This document shows positions 42,220-50,452 of a DNA stretch of 64,000 nucleotides, piece by piece; position 1 is the first letter of the stretch, and the number at the start of each line of letters is the position of its first letter. Made by a program: the position numbers and the translations under genes. The DNA is from Actinomadura mexicana (GTDB lineage Bacteria > Actinomycetota > Actinomycetes > Streptosporangiales > Streptosporangiaceae). The notes below the pieces were generated by a model. The model searched no databases. It was not told where the DNA came from and saw only the letters and a program-made list of their open reading frames with translations. The stretch is taken from contig NZ_FZNP01000012.1 of assembly GCF_900188105.1 (NCBI RefSeq), positions 124,001 to 188,000 of the forward strand, written 5' to 3'.

Positions 42220-43455
42220 ATGGACATCGCGTCGTTCCGGGACCTGCGCACCCCGTCCGGTCAGGCGCTCCTCAGGGAGGCGGCCGAGGCGGACGTGACC
42301 GAGGACGGCCTGCTCGCCACGGCGTCGCGGCTCCGCGAACGGCACGATTCTCCGCTCGTGGCCGCCGCGCTGACGCAGGTGCGGTTGCGGCAAAGGGCCC
42401 GGGCCAAGTTCGGGGCGGACGCCGACCGCATGTACTTCACGCAGGCGGGGCTTGAGCAGTCGACCCGCAGGAGCGTGGCGGCCTACCGTGCCGGACGGTT
42501 CGCGGACCGGCTGCCCGGCGCGAGCGTGCTGGAACTGGGATGCGGGATAGGCGCCGACCTCATCTCCCGAGCGCGCGCGGGCCTGGCCGGGGAAGGCGTG
42601 GAGCTGGACCCGTTGACCGCTGAGGTGGCTCGCGCCAACTTGGCCGCCTTCGGACTGGACGGTCTCGCCTCTGTACGGGTCGGGGACGCCGCCGAGGAGG
42701 ACCCGTCGGGATTCGATGCGGTCTTCGCCGATCCTGGACGGCGCACGGCGCGGGGCCGTGTCTTCGACCCCCGTTCGTATGAGCCGCCGCTCGACGTCGT
42801 CCTGGCCATGGCCGGCCAGGTGCCCTCGGCCTGCGTGAAGGTCGCGCCCGGCATTCCGCATGAGGCCGTCCCGGACGGCGCGGAGGCCGAGTGGGTCTCG
42901 GTCGGGGGCGACGTCAAGGAAGCGGCCCTGTGGCTGGGCGGGCTCGCAGGCGACGTGGGCCGGCGGGCCACTCTCCTCTCCTCCGACACCCATCTCTCGG
43001 AAGCAGAGCCCCGCGTGTGGACCCTGACGCCCCAAGGGCTGGACGACCCAGACGTACGCGCGTGGGGCCGTTACCTGTACGAGCCTGACGGCGCCGTGAT
43101 CCGAGCCCACCTTGTCGGCGAAGTCGCGGAACTGGTCGGCGGCGGCTTGGCGGACCCCCGCATCGCGTACGTCACGTCCGACGAGCTGCGTCCGACGCCC
43201 TTCGCCTCCGCGTACAAGGTGGAGGACGTGCTGCCGTTCTCCGTGAAGCGGCTGCGCGCGGAGTTGCGCCGCCGCGAGATCGGTGTGCTGACCGTCAAGA
43301 AGCGCGGCTCCGCCGTCGACGTCGACCGGCTCCGCCGCGACCTCGGCTTCGGCGGGCGCCGCGCGGGACGCGGCGCCAAGGAGCTGACCCTCGTGGTGAC
43401 GCGCGTGGGACGCGACCCCGTCGCCCTGCTGACGCACCCTGTCGCCGGGGGCTGA
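42220..43455 (+). CDS. Class I SAM methyltransferase with THUMP-like domain
   Basis: A 411-residue protein. An N-terminal helical region precedes a SAM-binding domain with motif I VLELGCGIGADLISRA, acidic motif II GVELDPLTAEVARAN and motif IV DAVFADPGRRT (DPxR in place of the DPPY of N-methyltransferases). The C-terminal THUMP-like domain contains IAYVTSDELRPTPFASAYKV and VLTVKKRGSAVDVDRLRRDL. This architecture is widespread in actinobacteria near groES. An RNA substrate is plausible but unproven. The ATG at 42220 lacks a clear ribosome binding site. It is divergent from groES. Confidence 0.85.
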   Translation: MDIASFRDLRTPSGQALLREAAEADVTEDGLLATASRLRERHDSPLVAAALTQVRLRQRARAKFGADADRMYFTQAGLEQSTRRSVAAYRAGRFADRLPGASVLELGCGIGADLISRARAGLAGEGVELDPLTAEVARANLAAFGLDGLASVRVGDAAEEDPSGFDAVFADPGRRTARGRVFDPRSYEPPLDVVLAMAGQVPSACVKVAPGIPHEAVPDGAEAEWVSVGGDVKEAALWLGGLAGDVGRRATLLSSDTHLSEAEPRVWTLTPQGLDDPDVRAWGRYLYEPDGAVIRAHLVGEVAELVGGGLADPRIAYVTSDELRPTPFASAYKVEDVLPFSVKRLRAELRRREIGVLTVKKRGSAVDVDRLRRDLGFGGRRAGRGAKELTLVVTRVGRDPVALLTHPVAGG

Positions 43456-44139
43456 CCGGCCTTCCACCGGGGGGCCTGGTCGGCCGGCCACCGGGGCATG
43501 ACCCGCCCGGACGAGCGCGGCCCGGCAACCCTGCCCAAAGATCTTCCACTCGGCGGCGCAATGCCAAGCGGGACCGGGCGACGCGCCACGGCGGTGCAAA
43601 TCATCGACACTTTCCGGCATTGCGCGCACCAGGGATTGCGGCCGCCCGGCAAGGGCACGGCGCGGCGCGAGAATCGGCGGGCCGAGATCAACCGGCGGGA
43701 AAACACCAAGGCAGGTTCACCGGGCGGGACGCCGGCTCCCCAAAAGCCTCCCGAAAAGGCCCGGACCCCGCCCCGCGGCATCACGCCCGCCGCACACGCG
43801 TCGGGTCGATGTACCCGCCCGGGGGGTTCGGCAACTGCCGATGTTGGACGAGATGTACGGACAGAACGGCACCCGGAACGCCGGACCCGTCCCGCACCGC
43901 CCGCCAGCGTCCACCCCACTTATCCCCCCAAGCAGGGCAATCGCCATAAAGCGGGAAAGTCACCATGCGCTCGGCGATATCTCGCTATCCCACCTAGTCG
44001 GATAACAGGCACATTCCGCAGAACTCGCAATCTTCTCTGCTACCCGTTTTGGCCGCGCTCTACACGCACTACAGTGGCCACTCCAGAGATTCATTTGCCG
44101 TGCGTCATTTCGTCGCGCCGGCACACGAAGGAGCATCGG
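43456..44139. other. Long intergenic region before the coiled-coil gene
   Basis: About 680 bases. Long frames here (for example the upstream extension of the coiled-coil gene to 43498, and a minus-strand frame at 43717-43947) have Arg/Pro/Gly composition without recognisable domains and are judged noncoding. GC content falls at 43960-44130, where a promoter-like sequence occurs at 44047-44075. The left two thirds hold nothing I can identify. Confidence 0.5.
44047..44075 (+). promoter_or_regulatory. Candidate sigma-70-type promoter of the coiled-coil gene
   Basis: TTTTGG and TACAGT are separated by 17 bases in a locally AT-richer stretch. Transcription would start near 44082, giving a leader of about 58 bases before GTG 44140. 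Confidence 0.35.
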
Positions 44140-45789
44140 GTGGAAACGAATCACAACTTCCTGCAGACAGGGGGTCAACCGGTCTCGGATCGGATGCGGG
44201 AGTTGCTCGCCCGTGCGGCGCAGGACCACGTCTACGAACAGCGCTCACAGGGGCAGGTCCTGGACGAGATCCGCCAGCGCCTGGAAGGCATGGAGTGGCT
44301 TCTCCGCGAGGTCCGGGAGCGGGAGCTCACCGGGCTGACCGGGCAGATCGAGAGCGTCCGCGGGCAGGTCGACGACCTGTCCGGCAAGCCCCCTGAATGG
44401 GCCGAGGGCCTTGCCGAGCACATCGAGGCGTTCGGCGAGCGGGTCAAGCCCGTCGCCGAACTGCCCGCGCTGTGGGCCGACGTCGGCGTGGTGGCCGAGA
44501 ACGTCGACGAGGGCCTGACCCGCATCCAGGCCGTCCTCGACTCCGCGCAGCAGATCACCGACGCGACGCAGCAGGCGTCGCAGCGCATGGACGAGATGAC
44601 CAAGCGGCTGGACAAGCTCCAGGGCAGCATGGAGGCCGGGTCCGTCCGCTTCAACCGGCTCGACAAGTCGCTCGCCGAGCTCGGCCACCGGTCCGAGCGG
44701 CTCGAACACTCGGTCAACGGGGTCACCTCACGGGTCGACCAGGCGCTCGGCGAGATGGCCGAGCGCATGGAGCAGGGTCTCGAGGCGGTCAACGGCCGCG
44801 TCGAGGGCGTCGGCGGCCGCCTCGACGGGCTCGACGGGCGGCTGGACGGCGTCGACGGCCGCCTCGAAGGCGTGTCGGGCAAGCTGGGCGGGCTGGACGG
44901 CCGGTTCGAGAGCCTCGACGGCCGCCTCGACGGGCTCGGCGAGCGGATCGGCCGGCTGCCCGCCACCCTGGAGATCGCCGAGGTGCACCGGCTGCTGACC
45001 GAGCTCGCGCGGCGCCCCGCGGCCGAGTACGGCGACCGGTTCGACGCGCTGGAGAAGCACCTCGCCGAGGCCGTCGACCCGCTGATCGAGGAACTGCGCG
45101 CCCGGCCGGACCGCGACGAGGTCAAGGCCACCATGGCGCAGATCGCCGAGACCGCCTACAGCGACGTCGCCAAGCGCATGGACGAGTTCTCCCGAAGGTT
45201 CGAGGACGTGCACGACGACGTCCGCAAGCGCATCGAGAACATCCACGAGGAGGTCGCCAAACGGGTCGACAGCGCGCTGGAGGAGTTCACCACGCAGGTC
45301 GACATCGTCTCCCGCCGCGTCGAGTCGGTGCACGCCGACGTCGCCAAGCAGGTCGAGTCCGTGCACAGCGAGATGTCGCGGCAGGTCAGCGGCGTCCATC
45401 ACGACTTCGGCAAGCGGATCGGCGACATCCACCAGGACGTCACGCGGCAGGTCGGCAGCATCCACGACGACGTCGCCAAGCATGTCGGAACCATGCAGGA
45501 GGACGTCGCGCGGCAGGTCGGCGGCGTCCAGGCCGAGTTCGCGAGGCGGGTGGAGAGCATGCAGGACGAGGCGGCGCGGCGCGCCGACGCGGCGCAGGCC
45601 GATGTCGCCAAGCGGTTCTCCCATGTCGAGGACGAGGTCGGCCGGAAGATGGACGGTGTCCACGACGATGTGTCCAAGCAGGTCAACGCGGTGCACGAGG
45701 ATGTGCTGAAGCGGCTGTCCACCTTGGAGGAGACGATGCTCGCGCTCGCCGAGGCGCTGCTGCGTCCCCGCCGCGAGACCAAGGACTGA
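44140..45789 (+). CDS. Cytoplasmic repeat coiled-coil protein (7- and 11-residue repeats)
   Basis: A 549-residue protein with no signal peptide or transmembrane segment. Residues 1-210 are mixed helix with heptad character. Residues 219-267 are seven heptapeptides of the type GRLDGLD. Residues 354-525 are fifteen 11-residue units of consensus VxxVHxDVAKR, interrupted once by a 7-residue insert (VDIVSRR) after the third. Hendecads form right-handed or nearly straight coiled coils, or 11-mer amphipathic helices. Filament-forming actinobacterial proteins such as Scy and FilP also use non-heptad coiled coils, but no homology to them is visible. GTG 44140 has GAAGGAG 6 bases upstream. A terminator pair follows. 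The role is unknown; scaffolding or polar organisation is inference. Confidence 0.85.
   Translation: METNHNFLQTGGQPVSDRMRELLARAAQDHVYEQRSQGQVLDEIRQRLEGMEWLLREVRERELTGLTGQIESVRGQVDDLSGKPPEWAEGLAEHIEAFGERVKPVAELPALWADVGVVAENVDEGLTRIQAVLDSAQQITDATQQASQRMDEMTKRLDKLQGSMEAGSVRFNRLDKSLAELGHRSERLEHSVNGVTSRVDQALGEMAERMEQGLEAVNGRVEGVGGRLDGLDGRLDGVDGRLEGVSGKLGGLDGRFESLDGRLDGLGERIGRLPATLEIAEVHRLLTELARRPAAEYGDRFDALEKHLAEAVDPLIEELRARPDRDEVKATMAQIAETAYSDVAKRMDEFSRRFEDVHDDVRKRIENIHEEVAKRVDSALEEFTTQVDIVSRRVESVHADVAKQVESVHSEMSRQVSGVHHDFGKRIGDIHQDVTRQVGSIHDDVAKHVGTMQEDVARQVGGVQAEFARRVESMQDEAARRADAAQADVAKRFSHVEDEVGRKMDGVHDDVSKQVNAVHEDVLKRLSTLEETMLALAEALLRPRRETKD
44794..44940 (+). repeat. 21-bp in-frame repeat (7 units) encoding GRLDGLD-type heptads
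   Basis: Seven consecutive heptapeptides (GRVEGVG, GRLDGLD, GRLDGVD, GRLEGVS, GKLGGLD, GRFESLD, GRLDGLG) are encoded by diverged 21-bp units. Hydrophobics at positions 3 and 6 alternate with Gly, so the segment may be a loose helix or beta-repeat. Confidence 0.85.
45199..45714 (+). repeat. 33-bp in-frame repeat (15 units) encoding hendecads
   Basis: Fifteen 11-residue units run from FEDVHDDVRKR to VNAVHEDVLKR with one 7-residue insert. Positions 1, 4 and 8 are hydrophobic, position 5 is often His, position 7 acidic and position 10 basic. DNA identity between units is moderate, indicating old expansion under selection at the protein level. Confidence 0.9.
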
Positions 45790-45796
45790 CGAGCGT

Positions 45797-45826
45797 CCGG
45801 GTGGGGCCGGCGCGGGCCCCACCCGG
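45797..45826 (+). terminator. Hairpin terminator after the coiled-coil gene
   Basis: CCGGGTGGGGCC pairs perfectly with GGCCCCACCCGG over a 6-base loop, 7 bp beyond the stop codon. Confidence 0.8.
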
Positions 45827-45831
45827 CATTC

Positions 45832-45849
45832 GGATACCTCCCGGTATCC
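45832..45849 (+). terminator. Second small hairpin downstream of the coiled-coil gene
   Basis: GGATACC pairs perfectly with GGTATCC over a 4-base loop, 5 bp after the main terminator stem. It may reinforce termination. Confidence 0.45.
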
Positions 45850-45975
45850 GCGGCATTCGTCCCGCGAACCGCCGGGACGACCGAAGATGCTTCCTTCATG
45901 TCACCCCGATGACGTGCGTTTTGTTACTTTCCGTCTTCGCAAAATCACTCCCAATACCCTTCGGAATCCGTTTTC

Positions 45976-46914
45976 ATGGATCAGGTGACCCACCTACCGG
46001 CTCCCTGCCTGCCGACCGGCGTCCCGCCCGGGCACACCACCCTGCGTTGGGTGGAGGAGTGCCTCGGCAAGGGCGCCGAGGTCCGCATGGTGCGGCCCCT
46101 CGCCGGCGGCTCCGCACACGCCAACCACGCCCTCCTCGTCGAGAGCCGCTCCGGCGAGGCGCACCATCTCGTCCTGCGCCGCTGGACCTCCCGCGAGGCC
46201 GCCCCCCGCCGCTGCTACGGCGACGCCGAGTTCTCCCCCGAGCGCGAGATCGCGGCGCTCGCGCTGCTCGCCGGCTGCGAGATCCCCACACCGTCCCTGG
46301 TGGCCGCCGACCCGTCGGGCGCCTACTGCGACGTCCCCGCCCTGCTCATCTCCCGGCTCCGGGGCCACCCGCCGCGCCCGTCCCACGACGACCTGCCCGA
46401 GTACCTGATCCAACTGGCCGCCGCGCTGCTGTCGGTGCACGAGCTGAACGGCGCGTCCACGATGCCGCCGTACGTCCCGCACAACCGCCTCGACGTGCGG
46501 CTCCCGCCCAGGCACGCGCTCCGCCCCGACCTGTGGGAACGCGCCTACGAGGTCGCCGCGCGGCCCGCGCCGGAGGCGCCCGCCCGGTTCATCCACCGCG
46601 ACTACCACGCCGACAACACCCTGTGGTCCTACGGCAGGCTCACCGGAATCGTCGACTGGTCGGACGCCTCGTCCGGCCCCATCTCCGTCGACATCGCCTG
46701 CATGCGCCGCGGCCTGGCGCTGCGCTACGGCGCTTCCGTCGCCGACCGCTTCCTGCGCTCCTTCGACCAGGTCTCCGGCGGCCACGCGCACGACCCGTAC
46801 TGGGACGTCCGCAGCCTCCTCGACCTGCTCCCCGAGGACGGCGCCCGCATGCTCGACGAGCCCCAGGTCCCCCTCTACGAGGACTACCTCGACAGGCTCC
46901 TCGCCCAGTGCTGA
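45976..46914 (+). CDS. Aminoglycoside phosphotransferase (APH)-fold kinase
   Basis: A 312-residue protein of the APH/choline kinase superfamily. A Gly-rich N-lobe (VRPLAGGSAHANHALLVE) is followed by the Brenner-type catalytic loop FIHRDYHADNTLW and the metal-binding IVDWSDASSGP. The catalytic Asp and Asn are present. Members phosphorylate small molecules such as aminoglycosides, sugars or choline; sequence alone does not give the substrate, and antibiotic resistance should not be assumed. It converges on tsaD with 63 bp between stops. Confidence 0.85.
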   Translation: MDQVTHLPAPCLPTGVPPGHTTLRWVEECLGKGAEVRMVRPLAGGSAHANHALLVESRSGEAHHLVLRRWTSREAAPRRCYGDAEFSPEREIAALALLAGCEIPTPSLVAADPSGAYCDVPALLISRLRGHPPRPSHDDLPEYLIQLAAALLSVHELNGASTMPPYVPHNRLDVRLPPRHALRPDLWERAYEVAARPAPEAPARFIHRDYHADNTLWSYGRLTGIVDWSDASSGPISVDIACMRRGLALRYGASVADRFLRSFDQVSGGHAHDPYWDVRSLLDLLPEDGARMLDEPQVPLYEDYLDRLLAQC

Positions 46915-46977
46915 GGCGCCGCCTCACGGGCGCGCCGGCGCGTCGGGCGGCCAGGCCGGGCGCGACGGCGCGCGCGT

Positions 46978-48015
46978 TCAGGGCAGGATGACGGCCTCGA
47001 TCGGGAGGCTGGAGTCGGCGGGCAGTTCCAGAGCGGACGGGCCGATGCCGGAGGCGACCAGCTCCGAGCCCAGGGCGGCGACCATGGCGCCGTTGTCGGT
47101 GCACAGCTTCGGACGCGGGACCCGCAGGCGGACCCCGGCGGCCGCGCAGCGCTCCGCGGCGAGCGCGCGCAGCCGCGAGTTCGCCGCGACGCCGCCGCCG
47201 ATCAGCAGGTGGTCGACGCCGTTGTCCTTGCAGACCTGCAGCGCCTTCCGCGTCAGGACGTCCACGACGGCCTCCTGGAAGGAGGCCGCGACGTCGGCGA
47301 CCGGGACGGGCTCGCCCGCGCGCTCCTTCGCCTCCACCCAGCGCGCCACGGCCGTCTTCAGGCCCGAGAACGAGAAGTCGTAGGTGCCGTCGTTGTACTT
47401 GCCGCGGGGGAACGCGATCGCGGCCGGGTCGCCCTCGCGGGCCATGCGGTCGATGACGGGACCACCGGGGAACCCGAGGTCCAGGACGCGGGCGACCTTG
47501 TCGAACGCCTCGCCCGCCGCGTCGTCCACCGTGCTGCCCAGGGGCCGGACGTCGCCCGCCACGTCCGGGACCAGCAGCAGCGAGGAGTGGCCGCCCGAGA
47601 CCAGCATCGCCACGCACGGCTTCGGCAGCGGGCCGTGTTCGAGCTGGTCGACGCACACGTGCGCGGCCAGGTGGTTGACGCCGTAGAGCGGCTTGCCGAG
47701 CGACAGCGCGTACGCCTTGGCGGCGGCGACGCCGACCATCAGCGCGCCGGGCAGCCCCGGGCCCGCGGTGACCGCGAACGCGTCCACGTCGGTGAACGCC
47801 ACCCCGGCGTCGGCGAGCGCGCGCTCGACGGTCGGCCCCATCGCCTCCAGGTGCGCCCGCGACGCGACCTCCGGCACGACGCCGCCGAACCGGGCGTGCT
47901 GGTCCACGCTGGAGGCGATCGCGTCCGCCAGCAGCGTGTGCCCGCGCACGATCCCGACCCCGGTCTCGTCGCAGGACGTCTCGATGCCGAGCACCAGTGG
48001 CTCGTCCCGAATCAC
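46978..48015 (-). CDS. tsaD: tRNA N6-adenosine threonylcarbamoyltransferase TsaD
   Basis: A 345-residue ASKHA-fold protein that transfers threonylcarbamoyl from TC-AMP to A37 of ANN-reading tRNAs, with TsaB and TsaE. Signatures include VLGIETSCDETGVGIV, the metal-binding HxxxH in GVNHLAAHV, VSGGHSSLLLV and LLIGGGVAANSRLR. GTG 48015 has GGGAG 5 bases upstream. It is the last gene of the leftward tsaE/tsaB/rimI/tsaD run. TsaC/Sua5, which makes TC-AMP, is not in this window. Confidence 0.95.
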   Translation of the reverse strand: MIRDEPLVLGIETSCDETGVGIVRGHTLLADAIASSVDQHARFGGVVPEVASRAHLEAMGPTVERALADAGVAFTDVDAFAVTAGPGLPGALMVGVAAAKAYALSLGKPLYGVNHLAAHVCVDQLEHGPLPKPCVAMLVSGGHSSLLLVPDVAGDVRPLGSTVDDAAGEAFDKVARVLDLGFPGGPVIDRMAREGDPAAIAFPRGKYNDGTYDFSFSGLKTAVARWVEAKERAGEPVPVADVAASFQEAVVDVLTRKALQVCKDNGVDHLLIGGGVAANSRLRALAAERCAAAGVRLRVPRPKLCTDNGAMVAALGSELVASGIGPSALELPADSSLPIEAVILP

Positions 48016-48082
48016 GTGAGTCTCCCTGTCTCCCCGTTCACCCTGTCCCGCCCGCTTCCAGGGCGCCTTCTGCCGCTCCGGC

Positions 48083-48574
48083 TCATTCGGCTCTGGTGAA
48101 GCCCATGGGCGGACGGTCGCGGAGCTTGCGGCACATGACGATGGCGTCCACGTCCGAGGGCTGGTAGTAGCGCTTGCGGATGCCGACCCGCTCGAAGCCG
48201 AACCGCTCGTAGAGGCGGTGGGCGGCGTCGTTGTCGGCCCTGACCTCCAGGAACACCGACTCGCTGCCGCGCCGGACGGCCTCCTCCAGCAGGGCGGTGA
48301 GCAGCACCGCGCCGATGCCGCCCTTGCGGCGGTCCGCGCGCACCCCGATGGTCTGCACGTCGGCCTGCCCGCCCGCCGCGGCCAGGCCCGCATAGCCGAC
48401 GATCTCGCCGCCGGGCGCCTCCGCGACGACGTAGAACCGGGTGCGGGGCTGGTCGGCGAGTTCGCCGGCGAGCATCTCCTCGCTCCAGGTGTCCTCCGGG
48501 AACAGCAGCCGGTCCAGCCGGTGGACGGCCGGGAGGTCCGCAACGGTCATGGGGCGCAGGGCGACGTCGCTCAC
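48083..48574 (-). CDS. rimI: Ribosomal protein S18-alanine N-acetyltransferase RimI-like
   Basis: A 163-residue GNAT acetyltransferase. The acetyl-CoA loop VQTIGVRADRRKGGIGAVLL and the C-terminal ADNDAAHRLYERFGFERVGIRKRYY match RimI. It acetylates the N-terminal Ala of S18 by family assignment; broader protein targets are possible in actinobacteria. The GTG start overlaps the tsaB stop (GTGA, 48571-48574), and tsaD follows after 67 bp. Confidence 0.9.
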   Translation of the reverse strand: MSDVALRPMTVADLPAVHRLDRLLFPEDTWSEEMLAGELADQPRTRFYVVAEAPGGEIVGYAGLAAAGGQADVQTIGVRADRRKGGIGAVLLTALLEEAVRRGSESVFLEVRADNDAAHRLYERFGFERVGIRKRYYQPSDVDAIVMCRKLRDRPPMGFTRAE

Positions 48575-49251
48575 GCCGGCGTCACCTTCTTGCGGGGGCC
48601 CGGCTCCCTCGCGTCCGGCCGGCGCAGGTAGAGGGGCTCCGGCGGCAGCAGCTCGGGCCCCTTCAGGCCCGACAGCCGCGCGACGACGAGCTCGGCGAGG
48701 GCGCCCGCGGTGGGCAGCAGCGGCTCGTGCCCGGACTCTCCGAGGACCTCCGGGTACAGGGTCGCGCCCTCGCCCACGACGGGCAGCCCCCCGGGCGCGC
48801 CCTCCAGGACGTCCGCCGCCGGGCCCACGGCGGGCTCGGTGGCGCGGAAACGTGCCGAGTCGTACCGCGCCCAGTAGACCTCCTTGCGGCGGGCGTCGGT
48901 GGCGACGGCGAACGGCCCGTCCCGCTTCGTGGCCCAGGCCATGATGTCGAGCGTGCAGACACCGTGCACGGGAACGCTGAGCGCCTCGCCCATCGCGCGG
49001 GCGGTGACCAGCCCGACCCGCAGGCCCGTGTAGGGCCCCGGCCCGACGCCGACGGCGATCGCGCTGAGATCGGCGGGCGCCGCCCCCGCCTCCGCCATCA
49101 CCTGCGCGATGGACGGGGTGAGCAGCTCGGTGTGGCGCCGCCGGTCGACGGCCTCCGCCAGACCGCGCGGCGCCGCGCCCTCTCCCGGGATCCACTCGTA
49201 CAGCGCCACGGTGATCGCGGCGGTCGCGGTATCGAAAGCCAAGACCAGCAC
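48571..49251 (-). CDS. tsaB: t6A biosynthesis dimerisation protein TsaB
   Basis: A 226-residue ASKHA-fold, catalytically inactive TsaD paralogue that dimerises with TsaD. The typical N-terminus VLVLAFDTATAAITVALYE, RRHTELLTPSIAQVM and GVGPGPYTGLRVGLVTARAM are present. GTG 49251 aligns with the normal start; a longer frame to 49284 adds a Pro/Arg leader. It is separated from tsaE by a Gly/Tyr-rich membrane protein gene. Confidence 0.93.
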   Translation of the reverse strand: MLVLAFDTATAAITVALYEWIPGEGAAPRGLAEAVDRRRHTELLTPSIAQVMAEAGAAPADLSAIAVGVGPGPYTGLRVGLVTARAMGEALSVPVHGVCTLDIMAWATKRDGPFAVATDARRKEVYWARYDSARFRATEPAVGPAADVLEGAPGGLPVVGEGATLYPEVLGESGHEPLLPTAGALAELVVARLSGLKGPELLPPEPLYLRRPDAREPGPRKKVTPA

Positions 49252-49345
49252 GGGTTGTAAGCCTACCGGCCGCCGGCACGGCATGGTCCGGCTCTCGCCC
49301 GGCCGTGCTCAGGGGCCGGGGGCGGGTTCAGGGGCACGGGCGGGC

Positions 49346-50326
49346 TCAGCGCCGGCTCAGCGCGGTGACCACGGCCTTGGTGACATCGGTGGCGCCGCCC
49401 GTGGCGGCGTCCGACGACAGCGGATCGCCCTTGTCCGAGCCCGAGTAGTGGACGGTGACCAGGACGTTGGCGACCCGCACGTTGCCGATGGCCTCGCCGG
49501 AACCCTGGTTGCGGTCCACGCTGTAGACGATGTAGCCCTCGTCGCCGACGCCGGTGAGCCGGATCTTGTCGGTGAGCTTCTGCCCGGCCAGCAGCCCCTT
49601 CCCGGACTCGTCGGCGGTCCGCTCGGTCGCGAACGTCCTGCGGGCGGCGTCCGTGGGCGACGCCGCGGCCCCGGCCGCGATCGCGCGCAGCTCGATGGTG
49701 AGCTGCCGCCTCTGCTCGCCCGCGTAGGCGCCCCACACGCACTGGTTCTGCTGGTCGTCGCCCTGGTAGTTGTCGGCGTCGGTGCGCTCGGACCGGGGCG
49801 CCAGCCGGCCGATCAGGTCGTCGCCGACGATCGTGCAGGAGTCGGGGACGGCGGTGCGCTCCCCCTTGGACGCCGGGGAGTCGTCCGTGGCGCCGCTGCC
49901 GACGACCTGGCCGGCGCTCTTGTCGCCGCTCGCGCCGACGCCCGTCAGGACGGCGAACGCCGCGAGCCCGCAGACGGCGACGCCGGCGACGGCGCCGCCG
50001 AGGACGACGGCCCAGCGCCGCCCGGTGCGGCGCTCGCGCGCCCGGTGGCTGCCGGTGCGGTATCCGCCGCTCCCGGTGCGGTATCCGCCGCTTTCGGCGC
50101 GGTATCCGCCGCTGCCCGTGCGGTAGCCGCCGCTACCGGTCTCGTAAGGGCCGGTCTCCCGCTGGTAGGGACCGCTGCCCGGCCGTCCGGAGGAGTACCG
50201 CTCGTACTCGTCTCCGCCCGCGCCGTATCCACCGCCCTCCGGCCGGTAACCGCCACCTGATCCCTGGCCACCGCCTGAAGCGCGGTAACTGTCGCGGTAA
50301 TTCCCGCTGCGATGGCTACCACTCAC
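49346..50326 (-). CDS. Gly/Tyr-rich single-span membrane protein in the tsa cluster
   Basis: A 326-residue protein. The N-terminal 110 residues are low-complexity Gly/Ser/Tyr/Arg with repeats such as GGYRTGS. A basic stop (RARERRTGRRW) precedes one transmembrane helix (AVVLGGAVAGVAVCGLAAFAVL). The roughly 190-residue extracytoplasmic part has two cysteines (DSCTIVG, QCVWGAY) spaced as in DUF3558-type proteins, probably disulfide-linked, and ends in a helix. GTG 50326 has GGAG 8 bases upstream. It sits between tsaE and tsaB and is probably cotranscribed, although nothing suggests a role in t6A synthesis. Function is unknown. Confidence 0.8.
   Translation of the reverse strand: MSGSHRSGNYRDSYRASGGGQGSGGGYRPEGGGYGAGGDEYERYSSGRPGSGPYQRETGPYETGSGGYRTGSGGYRAESGGYRTGSGGYRTGSHRARERRTGRRWAVVLGGAVAGVAVCGLAAFAVLTGVGASGDKSAGQVVGSGATDDSPASKGERTAVPDSCTIVGDDLIGRLAPRSERTDADNYQGDDQQNQCVWGAYAGEQRRQLTIELRAIAAGAAASPTDAARRTFATERTADESGKGLLAGQKLTDKIRLTGVGDEGYIVYSVDRNQGSGEAIGNVRVANVLVTVHYSGSDKGDPLSSDAATGGATDVTKAVVTALSRR
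50061..50144 (-). repeat. 21-bp in-frame repeat (4 units) encoding GGYRTGS-type heptads
   Basis: Four 21-bp units beginning TATCCGCCGCT on the + strand encode (S/G)GGYR(T/A) heptapeptides in the cytoplasmic N-terminus of the membrane protein. A partial unit precedes them at 50046-50060. Confidence 0.85.
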
Positions 50327-50452
50327 CGGCCCCACTCCCGTTCGGAATCGATATGTCGCGAAGGTGAGGTTCGTTCCGGCAAAGAGTACGACATCAAGCC
50401 AAAGAAAGGACCAACCGGCCAGGCAAAAACCGTAAAAGTTGCCAGACCCAGG

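Noticed and set aside
43717..43947. Small minus-strand frame between the THUMP-like methyltransferase and the coiled-coil gene
   Set aside because: It has no ribosome binding site, low-complexity Gly/Arg/Pro composition and no recognisable motif.
43498..44139. N-terminal extension of the coiled-coil protein by 214 codons
   Set aside because: The extension has noncoding-like composition, crosses a candidate promoter, and the GTG at 44140 has a strong GAAGGAG ribosome binding site.
45976..46914. Antibiotic resistance gene
   Set aside because: The APH fold is clear, but chromosomal APH-fold kinases are numerous and nothing in the sequence or context shows aminoglycoside specificity.
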